From contig CACVBU010000504.1 of NCBI GenBank assembly GCA_902728285.1, positions 168,038 to 232,037 on the forward strand: 64,000 nt of DNA. The letters are read 5' to 3'. The position numbers were made by a program, and so were the translations under genes. The notes beneath the pieces were generated by a model. The model was given only the letters and a program-made list of their open reading frames with translations. It did not search any database and was not told where the DNA came from. Source of the DNA: Clytia hemisphaerica. Lineage: Eukaryota; Cnidaria; Hydrozoa; Leptothecata; Clytiidae. Of this stretch, positions 1-10,853 are shown piece by piece (positions within the stretch are counted from its first letter, which is position 1; each line of letters opens with the position of its first letter).

Positions 1-361
1 AGTTTTGTTTAAAATTGAAAAGAAAGTCTTTTTTGTAACCTATCAGTTTTGATGCAATTTTAGTCGCTGACCCAAAGAAATTTGCACTGAAATCCTGATA
101 TTTAACTAAAACGCTGATCAATCTGTAGATATGCTCTAAATATTCGACGTTAGACTCAAGTAATTTAATAAACACCCCCTCCTAAAATCGAGAAACTTAA
201 ATAAGGGGCGTTTATTTGAAGCAATACGGTAGATTACAAGGTTCAGGTATTCTAAAAAAAATCTGATATCATGATTTGATAACCAGATCTTCATTTTTCT
301 TCTTCGTAATTCAACTTTTTTAAATCTTTCATCTTTTTTTGAAAATATCTTTCAAAAAAGA
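1..361. other. Gene-free, AT-rich stretch
   Basis: No coding exon, RNA gene or clear repeat structure is visible here. It probably lies in a downstream intron of the minus-strand ankyrin gene that begins at 3188, because that gene has not ended by the left edge. Confidence 0.4.
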
Positions 362-632
362 ATTGTTTTCATAAGAACCAGGTACAATTTTGCTGAGGCT
401 CGGCTGTTCTATTTTTTGACACTTTGACGAGCCTCGAATTGTTCTTATCCCGTTCTTATATATATGTATAGGGTGTAATTGAGGTATTTTAGGCTTTTAC
501 CCATTTATACTACATACTATGACCTCTAAATTGCTTGAAAGTAACTTCAGGCTCCAACATTTTTCTTAAGTTGTTCTTATTTTTTGGTGATTTTGAGCCT
601 CAATGTTCTTATAAAAGAAAAAAAGGAATAGT
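362..632. repeat. GTTCTTAT-word dispersed element (eroded copy)
   Basis: The stretch contains repeated GTTCTTAT or its complement, together with short phrases such as GAGGCTC, CAGGCTCC and GAGCCTCAATGTTCTTAT. The same phrases recur at 29313-29632 and in pieces near 43.1, 48.9 and 63.9 kb. The right end runs into an A-rich tail like the AAAAAAACGTGT end of better copies, but the ACACG terminus is not preserved here. Confidence 0.5.
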
Positions 633-1182
633 AGCTTTTTTATATAGCATAAAAACATGCTGAGAAATTGCCAGGTAAATTAAAAAGTGAGACAGTCTTT
701 TAACAAAACTTGGTTGTTGACTAAATCTTTGCTATCCCTTCTAATTTTAAGCCAATAATATCTTTAAATTTTGATGTTCTGACCGTTCAGATGAGCCCTT
801 TCTTTGAGGCAATCCCTTCTTGCAGGGTTCGGGGAATAAAAGGATCTTTTTTTATCTCGATCTACCTAGACATTGGTTGATGCTAGCTTGCATAATAAAG
901 CCATATATATAGGAACAGGACAGAGTACGAAATATATATACAGTATTTGTATACTTTTTTTATTCACATTTCGCAACAGCTTTAACAACCAATCGAAATT
1001 CTTGTTTAAATTGCCTTTCCTGCAGCTCTTATGTACCTTCGATATTCTCTTACGTAATAAAAATCTCATTCCCCTTGTTGAAAAACGAGTTAAGAGAGCG
1101 TCAACTGTCTTATAAACAGAACCTGATACTTCTTTTTACTGGGCCCCCAGCGGTTCGTGTGAATGCGGGAGGGCTTTTTCAC

Positions 1183-1301
1183 TTGCGTGAATGCGTGAAA
1201 ATTAAGAAAAAATTGCGTGAATGCGTGAATTGGAAAGCTTTGCGTGAATGCGTGCTCGAATGCGTGAATTTGGGGAAAAAATTGCACGATTGCGTAAATT
1301 G
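1183..1301. repeat. Short tandem repeat of TTGCGTGAATGCGTGAA type
   Basis: At least five imperfect units based on GCGTGAATGCGTGAA run in direct orientation. The array lies in an intron of the ankyrin gene. It is another example of a short word repeated within a small element. Confidence 0.7.
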
Positions 1302-1361
1302 AAGGTCCACTGGGGTCTTTTTTTACCCTTCACGTCCTTCACCAAAATTCTATCAACTCAC

Positions 1362-3188
1362 CTGTCAATGTCAGCCCCTTTCATCAGCAAGTAATCCATA
1401 CACTTCAGTGATTCCATTTTTTTGTTATTATTGATTGAGAAATGTAAGGCAGTCCATCCTGATAGAGTGGCTGAATCAATGCAGCAACTAAGCTTCTCCA
1501 CCAGATATTTCAATGCATCCAGTTTGCATTCCATTGCGGCTATGTGAATCGGTAAAAATCCCTGTATTATAAAAGAGAAGGGTAAGGGGTCGAATACAAA
1601 TATTGTAATATCATTCCAGCGCACTCCGGCACTTCTCCAGTGTCACATATTTTTCTATTATGTTTTGTACTAGCTCGACTAATTGATACTACATACTGTA
1701 CAAAAGCAGCCAACGAAGAGATTTTTTAGAAATATGTGTTCTTATCTTCTAGGAGACCAAATGTTATGACCTTTCACAATTTTTTATACAAATGCTGTGT
1801 TCGGATTTCTCAAGCTAAAAGTTTCATAAATTTTTGACCCTATAATTTTTGCCTGAGACCGAAATTTGTCCGAAAATCACAGCAAACTGTCCGAAAAAAA
1901 ATTTGCACCTAAGTTATTTTGACCCCCCCCCCCCCCCCCCCCTCTACCCCTTAGCTTTCCAAAATGTATAACAAGTGCTTTAACTAAAAAAAATCGAGCG
2001 ATTTTACAAATTTCACTCTACTAAATATCTTACAATACAAGATTATCTCGGCAAACTTGTTTTCCCAGATTTTAGAACACGTCAAACCATAAAGTAGTGA
2101 TAAGTTTAGGGAGACAAGTAGTGCGATAAAGGTTTCCTAGAAATCGGAACACATAAAAAAAAACGTACTAATTTGTTTTTCTCCACGAAAGATGTGTTCT
2201 GAAAATTTATAGGGTTACCAATCTTTTCTTGATTATACCCCTGTCTCGTTCAGAACACATCATTTTATTTCCGGTATTTCTAGCTGATTAATTTTCGAAG
2301 ATCTAACCAGAACAACAGATCAAAATTTCTAGCTGAAATATGCTCTCAGCAGAACACATAGGAAAAAAGGTCGCCTCGCCGGCTGCTTTCGATACTACTG
2401 TCAGAAGCAGCCGGCGAAGGGATTTTTTAGAAAATATGTGTTCTTATCTTCTAGGAGACAAAATGTTATGACCTTTCAATTTTTTATCCAAATGATGTGT
2501 TCTGATTTCTAGGAAACCTTTAGCGCACTATTGGTCTCCCTAATTTTATCACTACTTTATGGTTTGATGTGTTCTAAAATCTAGGAAAAACTGTTCGCCA
2601 AGACAAACTTGTAAGATATTTGTTTTTCTCCACAAAAGTACAAAAGATGTGTTCTGAAAATTTCTAGGGTTACTAGGCAACAAGATTACATCAATTTTTG
2701 CTTGATTATACCCCTGTCTCCTTAAAAGATGTGTTTTGAATCTTTCTAGGGTTACCTAGACAACAAGAAGACGTCAGATGACCTTGATTATACCCCTGTC
2801 TCGTCAGAACACATCATCATTTCTAGACATTTCTAGCTGATTAATTTTCGAAGATCTGATCAGAACAGATCAAAATTTCTAGCTGAAATATGCTCTCAGA
2901 ACACATCGGAAAAAAAGGTCGCCTCGCCGGCTGCTTTCGTACTGTATATTCGGCATTTATTTCAAAACATTTTACTCTCTCATGGCCTCTCATCTCTGTC
3001 GTATGGCAGAGACAGCAGCTTCGCTTCAATGCAAGGTCTTCCTTTTTTCTACTCACCTTTCCGTCTCTTGTGGAAAGGGCTGCTTGTTTTTCCTTTTCAT
3101 TACTTGTGATTTTCTCAAGCCATCTTACATCTCCAACCCTACACGCTATAAAGACATCTTGTGAATTTGACATTCTTCTTCTAGACAT
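1362..3188 (-). CDS. Ankyrin-repeat protein, first two exons (3' part off window)
   Basis: I read two exons: 3057-3188 (44 codons from an ATG at 3188) and 1362-1561 (66 codons plus two bases). Both are bounded by AG and GT splice sites and join in frame. Exon 1 contains DVFIACRVGDVRWLEKI, which fits the first helix pair of an ankyrin repeat. Exon 2 contains PIHIAAMECKLDALKYL followed by GWTALHFSI and a leucine-rich segment ending in KGADID, which are two further ankyrin units. Ankyrin repeats are protein-binding scaffolds; nothing here shows a specific partner, and the rest of the protein lies left of the window. The intron between the exons is filled by two copies of a foldback transposon. 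The chosen ATG could be preceded by a non-coding exon. Confidence 0.72.
1697..2946. mobile_element. Two adjacent copies of a foldback MITE
   Basis: Copy one runs from about 1697 to 2392 and copy two from about 2393 to 2946. Both begin with a version of AGCAGCCGGCGAAGGGATTT and end with the inverted form (CGCCGGCTGCTTTCG). Both contain the same internal phrases, such as TGTGTTCTTATCTTCTAGGA, which recur at about 1735 and 2433. They sit head to tail inside the ankyrin gene's first intron. Copy one also has a run of about 20 C at 1923-1942. Confidence 0.65.
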
Positions 3189-3752
3189 TGTTAGAAACTG
3201 GAAAAAGGATCAATCAAAGAAATAAAATATATTTTTTCGTCGATGTTCTGATTCTGATTTGTTTTTGTTTTGAAGCGCACGATCTTTGAGATGAAAGCTA
3301 TACCTCGAAACAACATAGCATTTTAAGAGCCTAACCTTTTCAGAAAAAGAGAAGCCCGAGAAGCCATTGATTTATGTCACTCAATCGGTTGGGCCGGCTT
3401 ATCCCGGGTTTTTGTTCGACTATTTTTGTTAATTTTTTTAAGCGGACCCCCACACGGCTGGTGGTGATGGCTGATTATATGGCTGTGTTGATGGTTTGTG
3501 TTTTTTCTTCAAAATTTGCTTCTAGTTCCCTCTTTGAATGTAGAGATAATTTTCTCTTTTTTTCTGAAAGATTTTTTAATGGACTTTTTTATTCTTTTCT
3601 TTTGCTGGCCATCAAGGTTGGTCGTAGATCTTTTTATAGCCAGCGACATCTATTTCTTCTCAGTTTGGTTTTACTTACGTTCTTTCAAAGCTTCTTGAGT
3701 ATGATCAAAGCACAAAACAAATTAAACTGGTATTATTGCACCTGAACTAGTA
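3189..3752. other. Upstream flank of the ankyrin gene; no gene seen
   Basis: This would hold the promoter and 5' untranslated region of the minus-strand ankyrin gene. I see no exon, no clear TATA element and no repeat structure that I can defend. Confidence 0.35.
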
Positions 3753-4207
3753 TTGACGAACTTTTCCAGGGGGGTCTGAACATTGATTTTCCAAGGGGTT
3801 CAGATTTTCCAAGGGGGTTATTAAAGGTTTCTCCAGGGGTTTCTCTCCACCTAAACTGGCATCAATAGTCACTTTCCAGGCCCTTTTTCACAAAATTTCA
3901 CTTTCCAGGGGTGTCGACTCCTACTGTAAGTTGGTCTAATATCGACATCCCTCGTCTAATTCCGACACCCTTTTTTAGAGACAGGAATAATACTAATATG
4001 AAAGCTTGAATCACTGATTGAAAAAGGATTATTCCTCTGTGGCCACTAGGCCAAGAAAAACAGTCTCAACCTTTCTATCAATTTCAGCTGATAAAAAGGG
4101 TGTCCGAATTAGAGGAGGGATGTCGACATTAGACCAAGTTACGGTAATTTCCAGGGGATAGTTTGTTATCCAAAATTTCCAGGGGGTTAGTGAAAAAAGT
4201 TCGTCAA
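3753..4207. mobile_element. TA-flanked MITE with TTGACGAACTTTTCC ends and TTCCAGGGGG words
   Basis: The left end TTGACGAACTTTTCC and the right end read backwards match, and TA lies on both sides (3751-3752 and 4208-4209), as expected for Tc1/mariner-type insertion. The interior repeats the word TTCCAGGGGG several times. A second palindrome is nested at about 3925-4144 and has its own word, CTAATTCCGACACCC. Confidence 0.65.
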
Positions 4208-4209
4208 TA

Positions 4210-4937
4210 GACCTTTTCGCCTTTCCATCTGCCATATTGAATTGTATGCAAAAATTATGGTGACCGAATTGCCGTGGTGAAATTCCCTTAGAAAGTATGC
4301 AAAACATATGCAAAAAGAAAGTATTAAATAAAAACTTACATGCATAATTGGCATTATATTAAAGTGTAATCTTGTAGAAGAAAGATTAAATTTGCTTCTC
4401 CTGAAAACTAAAAACAATTATATTCACTCATCTCTTAGAACAAGCACTTCAAAAGACCATAACATTAGACAGAAACTCAAACTGAAAAATCACACGCGAA
4501 GGTAAAAAATAATCCTTATTCGGCTGACGGCAAATTATTCTCCTGGGAATAGAGCCGCCAAATGATCAAATCAAAACATTGATAAAGTGTGACGTCATAA
4601 TTACTGCTTTCAGTTTGCGTGTTTTGAAAGTTTGATGTGTGTACTCCGTCTTTGTAGAATTTTTTAATGGCATGAAAACAGAATATGCAATGTCTTTAAG
4701 AACAAATTCCTAAAAGGCTTTTGTTGTTCTGTAAATATTTCCTTTTGGATTAAGAAATTCCATCTTTTATTGTTCTAATGATTATGATATTTATTTATAA
4801 GATGCTTTGTTGTCTTTTTAATCTTTGTGTAAACTTGCATATGTTTTGCATACATTCCAACTAAATCCAACCACGGCATTTTCGTTCCTGTATTTTTGCA
4901 TACAATTCAAGATGGCGGACAGAAAGGCGAAAAGGTC
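4210..4937. mobile_element. TA-flanked MITE with roughly 110-bp inverted ends
   Basis: The terminal sequence GACCTTTTCGCCTTTCCATC at 4210 is repeated in inverted orientation, with some changes, ending at 4937. Further internal matches include GTATGCAAAACATATGCAAA near 4300 and its complement near 4840. TA is present at 4208-4209 and 4938-4939, and the left TA is shared with the preceding element, so the two MITEs abut. Confidence 0.7.
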
Positions 4938-4981
4938 TATACCCCTGTATATACAATTTTTTTTTTTTGGAATAGCCCAAT

Positions 4982-6751
4982 CAGTCTAAACTTAAACTCC
5001 TATATCAGGATTAGAAACTAGGCCAGTCTTACTTCTTTTATCTTTTCCTTTAAAACAACAATACAATGCTGACAAGTTGACACAACACATGTGTACATGT
5101 ATATACATTGACAAGTCATCCCTGAGAGAAGTTTTTATAGAAATCTGCGACAAAAACGAAAGTGTTCTCTTCTACTGATTGATTCCCAGCGCTCCTTCGC
5201 AGCTGTATATATATCAAATTTCCACCAATGAGGTTGCCGCATTTCAAACAGCTCTTCTTTTTGGCACCCGTGACGTTTCTGTGCCTTGCACGACGAGCGG
5301 CTGTAAAATCCCACCCCTTCATTTATTTGTTTCAATTCATGATCCGTGGCTTTAGGTTTTTTCTCATTTTCAATTCACTGAAGAAAGGGGGAATTTGATG
5401 CAAGAGTTAGATTGTCAACAAAGTGCCGTAATCATTGAACTTAAAATCTTAAATATTTTCACTTTGAAGAATAGGTGCAAAAAAGTGAAACTTAGAAAAG
5501 TTTTATTTTTCATTGCATTAATCAAAATGTGGGATTTGGAAAATTTTCTATGCTTAGTTTTTTGCACAAACCTCTGTAACTATGGGCAAGCACCCTGTTG
5601 CTAAGATGTTGGCTTGAAATCGAAAGTGAAACCACTGAAAACAATAGTAAAATCAGCCCGTACTCGAAATCCCGTAATCTTGATATACAAGTTTAAGTCT
5701 ATACCGTGAGAGGTCCTAAAGCCGACAGCCCAACCTAATTCCGACCCCCCAAATAACTGTTATGAAAAAAAATTCTATGTTTACAAACATTCCCTCTCCA
5801 AGTTGAACGATAAACTATTGCTAGAACTCTCGAAACAAAACATCTAAGAAGATAGCTGTAATGTCGAGATGTCAATTAATGTAATTAAAAAGTGCAAGTT
5901 GTAAAAATAATTACCTTTTATTCTGGATCAGTTGCTCATGTTTAAAACGATAACAGTTTTGTAATAAAAGTGACTTGTGCGGGAAAAATACGAAACAACT
6001 TGGACTGGTTTCCATCAAGAAACAAACAGACTAAATTGTAAAAATGGCGCGAAGTTGAAAAAAGGGCGGATGCAGTAGCACTAATTTGAATAACAAACAT
6101 CGAATCAATGAGGTGGCAACTATCAACGCCCTTTTTACCACCTATAAGTCCGGATGTTTATTTACGGAAGGCCCGCAATCGGACAGCTCTTCATTTAAGT
6201 GTACTCTTTGACGACATATATTATCTTTAATAGAATAGGAGCAAGGTGTCATGTAATACATAATAATTGTAATATACGTCGTCTATTTGTATTCTTATCA
6301 TGTAATATATGATATAATGTAATATACGTCGTCTATATGTATCCTTACACAAAGTCGTAGCCCCGCAATCAAGCCAAGTGCCAGTGTAAAGTAATAGAAA
6401 CCAGGCTTGATTACGTAACGTTTCAAAATGAGCACGCTCGTACACAGACTTCTTTTATATTTTCGTGTGCTTTGGAAAATCAAAACATCTCGTTACTTTT
6501 TATGATGCTGTTACTACTGTTGTCATTTATGACGTTGTGCATATTGCAATGAAAAAATATGTTTTGTTATAAGAAGCAATTATTGTTATTTGGTTCAATT
6601 GGTTCAAAGTATCAAATCTCTCAGTTTAGTTGACACTTTGGTATCTTCGTTGCGTCACAGCAAAAGGTTTGTTTTTATTTTAGTTTGTATCTTTGAAAGG
6701 CCCCATCGGCTTTAGGCTGGGCTGTCGGCTTTAGGACCTCTCACGGTACTG
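4982..6751. mobile_element. CAGT-ended DNA element interrupted by a nested TA MITE
   Basis: The left end CAGTCTAAACTTAAACTCC at 4982 pairs with the right end (reading backwards, CAGTATAGACTTAAAC) formed by 5680-5703 plus 6747-6751. The flanking five bases are CCAAT and CGAAT, a possible target duplication with one change. Without its nested insert the element is about 730 bp. Its two halves match the outer parts of the 7386-18347 element, so this copy serves as an empty-site reference for what was inserted there. Confidence 0.7.
5704..6746. mobile_element. Nested 1,043-bp TA-flanked MITE
   Basis: CCGTGAGAGGTCCTAAAGCC at 5704 is repeated inverted at the right end (GGCTTTAGGACCTCTCACGG, ending at 6746). 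TA flanks both sides at 5702-5703 and 6747-6748. Removing it restores the end of the surrounding CAGT element, which fixes the order of insertion. No transposase reading frame is visible inside, so it is non-autonomous. Confidence 0.82.
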
Positions 6752-6812
6752 CGAATCAATGACGAATAGATAACCAATCAATTGATTCCAATGAATTAGT
6801 AACCAATGAATA

Positions 6813-7305
6813 CACCTTATCGGAAATTCCACAAAAACACTTGCGCTAAAATGGATCCGTTGAAATTGGGAGGTAAACATAAATGGTAGCGCGAGTAGCG
6901 ACGGTATGGCTAGCAATCCATGGAGTACGTTCGCGTTGTACGGCCCAGCTTCAACACTACATTTCCGTCACGTAAATATACTACATGAATTCTAGACCTG
7001 TATAAAAGTTCCCGCGTAAAACAAGAACTCATTTGCTTATATCTGGCTTGTTTATGTTCCTAAAAATACACTGAATTTGAAAAAAAAAACAAAAAACAAA
7101 GCTTTCAAGATGCTAGCAGAAGCTATTAGAAAGAGAAAAACAACAACTTCAGTGGTTCTTCAGTTGATTTGGAGGCTCTTTTGGCATCAACATTTTGGGT
7201 GTTTTGTAAGGCTTTTTGCCTGAAAACCGCAATATCGAGCTTTGTTTACCTCCCAAAAAGTGTTGCGTAGCAACAACGCAAGGAGGTGGAATTTCCGATA
7301 AGGTG
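6813..7305. mobile_element. 493-bp TA-flanked MITE
   Basis: CACCTTATCGGAAATTCCAC at 6813 is matched in inverted orientation at the right end (GTGGAATTTCCGATAAGGTG, ending at 7305), and TA lies on both sides (6811-6812 and 7306-7307). There is no coding content. Confidence 0.8.
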
Positions 7306-7721
7306 TATTGATTCCAGTAATAAATACAGGGCTTAAAATAAATACATTTAGTCAATCGGACACCATATGTCCGACTGAAATCTGACAGTCTAAACTTAAA
7401 CTCCTATATCAGGATTAGAAACTAGGCTAGTCTTACCTCTTTTATCTTTTCCTTTACAAACAACAATACAATGCTGACAAGTTGACACAACACATGTGTG
7501 GCTTAGGTTTTTTCACATCTTCAATTTACTGAAGAAAGCTGGAATTTGATGCAAGATTTAGATTGTCAACAAAGTGAAAAATGTAAAAAATCATTGAATA
7601 AAAGAAGAACTTAAATAGTGAGGTCTGTTAGCACAAAAATACTTCAGATGGTGATTAAAGCATGAAATTTGGCACAGATGAGGATCAGGTCCGGTTAGCG
7701 TGGTACACAGGTACAAACTAT

Positions 7722-8640
7722 ACTTGTGAAAGCTACAACTATACTTTGTACCCGAAACTATTTTACTGACCAGATCGAATTCACTAGTATACTTTGTACC
7801 CATTACAAGTATACTTTACACCCGCGATCAACTATACTTTACACCCTGATCAAATATACTTTACACCCGCGATCAAATATACTTTACACCCGCGATCAAA
7901 TATACTTTACACCCGCGATCAAATATAATTTCCACCCGCGATCAGGTATACTTTGCACCCGCGATCAACTATACTTTGTACCCTGATCAAATATACTTTA
8001 CACCCACGATCAAATATACTTTACACCCGCGATCAAGTATACTTTGCACCCGCGAGCAAGTATACTTTGTACCCTGATCAAATATACTTTACACCCGCAA
8101 TCAAGTATACTTTGTACCCATGATCAAATATACTTTGTACCCATGACTAATATACTTTGTACCCCGATCAAGTATACTTTGTACCCATGATCAACTATAC
8201 TTTGTACCCATCACTAATATACTTTGTACCCGGCACTAGTATACTTTGTACCCCGATCAAGTATACTTTGTACCCCGATCAAGTATACTTTGTACCCATG
8301 ATCAAATATACTTTGTACCCATCACTAATATACTTTGTACCCATGATCAAATATACTTTGTACCCATGACTAATATACTTTGTACCCCGATCAAGTATAC
8401 TTTGTACCCATGATCAACTATACTTTGTACCCATCACTAATATACTTTGTACCCATGATCAAATATACTTTGTACCCATGACTAATATACTTTGTACCTC
8501 GATCAAGTATACTTTGTACCCATGATCAAGTATACTTTGTACCCATCACTAATATACTTTGTACCCGGCACTAGTATACTTTGTACCCCGATCAAGTATA
8601 CTTTGTACCTTGATCAAGTACACTTTGTATCCACAGAATC
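7722..8640. repeat. Left minisatellite arm, TATACTTTGTACCC units
   Basis: About 40 units of 20-25 bp, each with TATACTTTGTACCC or TATACTTTACACCC and a short linker such as GATCAAG, CATGATCAA or GCGATCAAA. The outer units mostly read TACACCCGCGATCAAA and the inner ones TGTACCCATGATCAA, so the variant order is structured. The matching array in reverse orientation is at 15953-17100. The open frame read through it (LYPSLIYFVP type) is a by-product of the repeat and not a gene. Confidence 0.9.
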
Positions 8641-8814
8641 CGCAATAAATCAGTTATGGTCAGTAAAACTCGAGTGCACCACTTGCCAGTCGAATCGGTT
8701 AAATCGATAGAGAATATCCTATGGACCCTTTTTGCGCACGCCCTTGTCTTTTGGTGTAATAAGGATCGGCTTAAAAAAGGTAAAACTTAACGTCATTTTT
8801 TTGGTTCCTGAACA

Positions 8815-8960
8815 CACGTCCATTAGGTATACCCTACAAGTCCACTTGGTGCCCCCTACAAGTTCACATGGTACTCCCTACAAGTCTGCTTGAGACCCAA
8901 ACACAAATAACTCGGTACCTGAACACAAGTCCACTTGGTACCCCCTAGAAGTCCACTTGT
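8815..8960. repeat. Short tandem repeat CCCTACAAGTCCACTTGGTA
   Basis: At least five imperfect direct copies of CCCTACAAGTCCACTTGGT occur in about 145 bp inside the composite element. No gene is present. Confidence 0.65.
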
Positions 8961-9387
8961 ACATTGATGATGTGGTCAAATGGAGTATCCAATCCATACC
9001 AATCTCTTAAAACAATAAGAATACGTTTAAAATTAATTTGAACAATTTTCTAGACAACTACTGAAACGCCAACTCTCTCTTTACCCCAAGGATAGAATCT
9101 AACAAGATTGCTGTTAAAATTTTTGAAATGATTCGAAACATTTTGACTTTATTTGATGAAATCTTAACAAAACTGCTTGATAGTTTAATGACTTTATGGT
9201 GAAACATAACATAAAACCCAGCGAAAACTCGTTCAAGTTTTGCATAGAGAAGGATGTAACAAAAACGCATAAAACCTCGATTGTTAAACGCTAACAACTG
9301 TTTAATATTAAAATATGAGTTCCGAAAAAAGCTATTTTAATGCAAATAAAATCAAAGAAGTTACCTCTACATAAATTCCTCCATGTA

Positions 9388-9609
9388 CTCTCGGGTACCT
9401 AATAGCCGGGGGGATTGGAATAAGCGGGGGGTTTGAAAAAATCTCAAAACTTAATAAGCGGGGGGGTTGGAATAAAAATGTCCTGGGTAGAAAATTTTTG
9501 AAAAGGACGCTAATACTTAATGCTAATAATAATTAGGACAAAAAAGGGATCTTTCAAAAACATTTTCGAAAAATTAATTAGCGGGGGACGGCTATTAGGT
9601 ACCCGAGAG
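9388..9609. mobile_element. 222-bp TA-flanked MITE with AGCGGGGG words
   Basis: CTCTCGGGTACCTAATAGCC at the left is repeated inverted at the right (GGCTATTAGGTACCCGAGAG), with TA on both sides (9386-9387 and 9610-9611). The interior repeats AGCGGGGGG followed by TTGGAATAA or a variant. Confidence 0.8.
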
Positions 9610-9923
9610 TAGCTAGTTAGGAATTGGAGCTGGATTCCCTTCATTGCCTTAAGCTTCAATTTAAATCTGTTCCAATATGATTCGATATTCTGAAAGTGAA
9701 TACATGAGTTTTGAAATTAGATTTTAATTGCTATTTTTAATATATATCTAGAAAAACACCAGCACCAGCACCAGCACTAAAAAGCCTTGATTTCATTCCC
9801 TCTAAAGGACAAAAGCCGGGCGGCACATGCCCGTCATTCCGCAAACCTAGTACCCCCGGCCCGGGTTATGTGGAGAAATAATTGATTTTGTGTTGAAAAT
9901 TTAGACTAGGCACATGGTCTTAC

Positions 9924-10199
9924 TTGTGTGTGTGCACCAGTTTGAGGATCCACAAAATGGTAGGTGTGGTTGACAATGTCGTGTTGTACACAATTTGGAA
10001 CAAACTGTCGCAACCGATTGTAAGCTGACCACCGGACGCTGTGGACGACAGTGTTTGGGTTGAGAACATTATTGATAACATTCACTAAAGTGGGACGGTT
10101 TCGACGGTTGACAATCTCCATATAACCTCTGGCTGGGGTGAAACGCGTGTCCACCAACCCAAATACCCAAACAGGTTGTCTTCTTCTTCCGACTCCTCC
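9924..10199 (-). pseudogene. Merlin (IS1016/ISXO2-like) transposase, middle exon
   Basis: A 92-codon open segment is bounded by TAG before 10199 and by GTAAGA after 9924, as expected of an exon. It reads WVFGLVDTRFTPARGYMEIV, then NRRNRPTLVNVI, HSVRWSAYNRL and HDIVNHTYHFVDPQTGAHTQ. These are the landmark blocks of the DDE domain of Merlin-superfamily transposases, which move DNA by cut and paste. In the family the HS-DxW-AY block has an aspartate; here it reads HSVRW, so a catalytic acidic residue appears lost. No flanking transposase exons are found on this strand, so it is a remnant. Confidence 0.75.
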
Positions 10200-10415
10200 C
10201 TAGAAATTATGATTGGAAATCAAATCTAGCTAGAATTCAACAAATTCGGATTTCAGAGTATTATTTCCTCTCTCGGGTGGACTTTTTCATCAAATAATCG
10301 CTTGAAATTTCTACCTAGGAATAGCCCTCCCCTCAATAAAACATGCTTTGGGTTATACGTTTTGCAGCCTGTCATACTTGTGTATTTTACAGATTAGTAT
10401 ATTGCTGTACTGGCG

Positions 10416-10844
10416 TAGGCTGCATGCATCCCCAAATAAGTTTTGATATAGGGGATGCGAATCGGGCTCTGATATCGCTTCCGAGAAAATTACCGAATAG
10501 CTATGTATTTTGCAGAATTTTGGCGACTTGTATTTTTCAAAAAACTCGATGTGTATTGTTTGAGTTATTTGATGACGTAAATAGAAATCAAATACAGATT
10601 CAAATAACAAGAACATATGGCTAGAAATCTCTCTTTCTCCACTCTTTCTTTTTGTTTATCGAAATTAATTGAATTAGCAAACAAAACTCTCAAGATAACA
10701 AAAGACGACAAACTGTCAATCAAAGTTCTCTATCATTCAACTCTTTTTTTGGTTAGCAGATTTTTTGCTAAGTTCGGAACGGTTTTGTGAGCCTGATTCG
10801 CATCCCCTATATCAAAACTTATCAGAGGGGATGTGTGCAGCCTA
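10416..10844. mobile_element. 429-bp inverted-repeat element with 9-bp target duplication
   Basis: The ends TAGGCTGCATGCATCCCC and GGGGATGTGTGCAGCCTA are inverted copies, and the matching arms reach about 55 bp. The direct repeat GTACTGGCG flanks the element exactly (10407-10415 and 10845-10853). A nine-base duplication fits Merlin- or Mutator-type insertion and not the TA-type MITEs nearby. There is no transposase inside. Confidence 0.85.
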
Positions 10845-10853
10845 GTACTGGCG

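Noticed and set aside
1183..1301. CRISPR-like array
   Set aside because: The units are contiguous and imperfect with no unique spacers, and the DNA is nuclear and eukaryotic.
3374..3745. A 123-codon plus-strand frame rich in F, L and S
   Set aside because: It has no recognisable domain, and its composition is what AT-rich T-runs give by chance.
7726..8710. Open frames with repeated YFVP and LYPSLIYFVP, and their counterparts at 16027-17087
   Set aside because: They follow the ~22-bp minisatellite, start and stop at random and show no codon bias or conserved protein feature.
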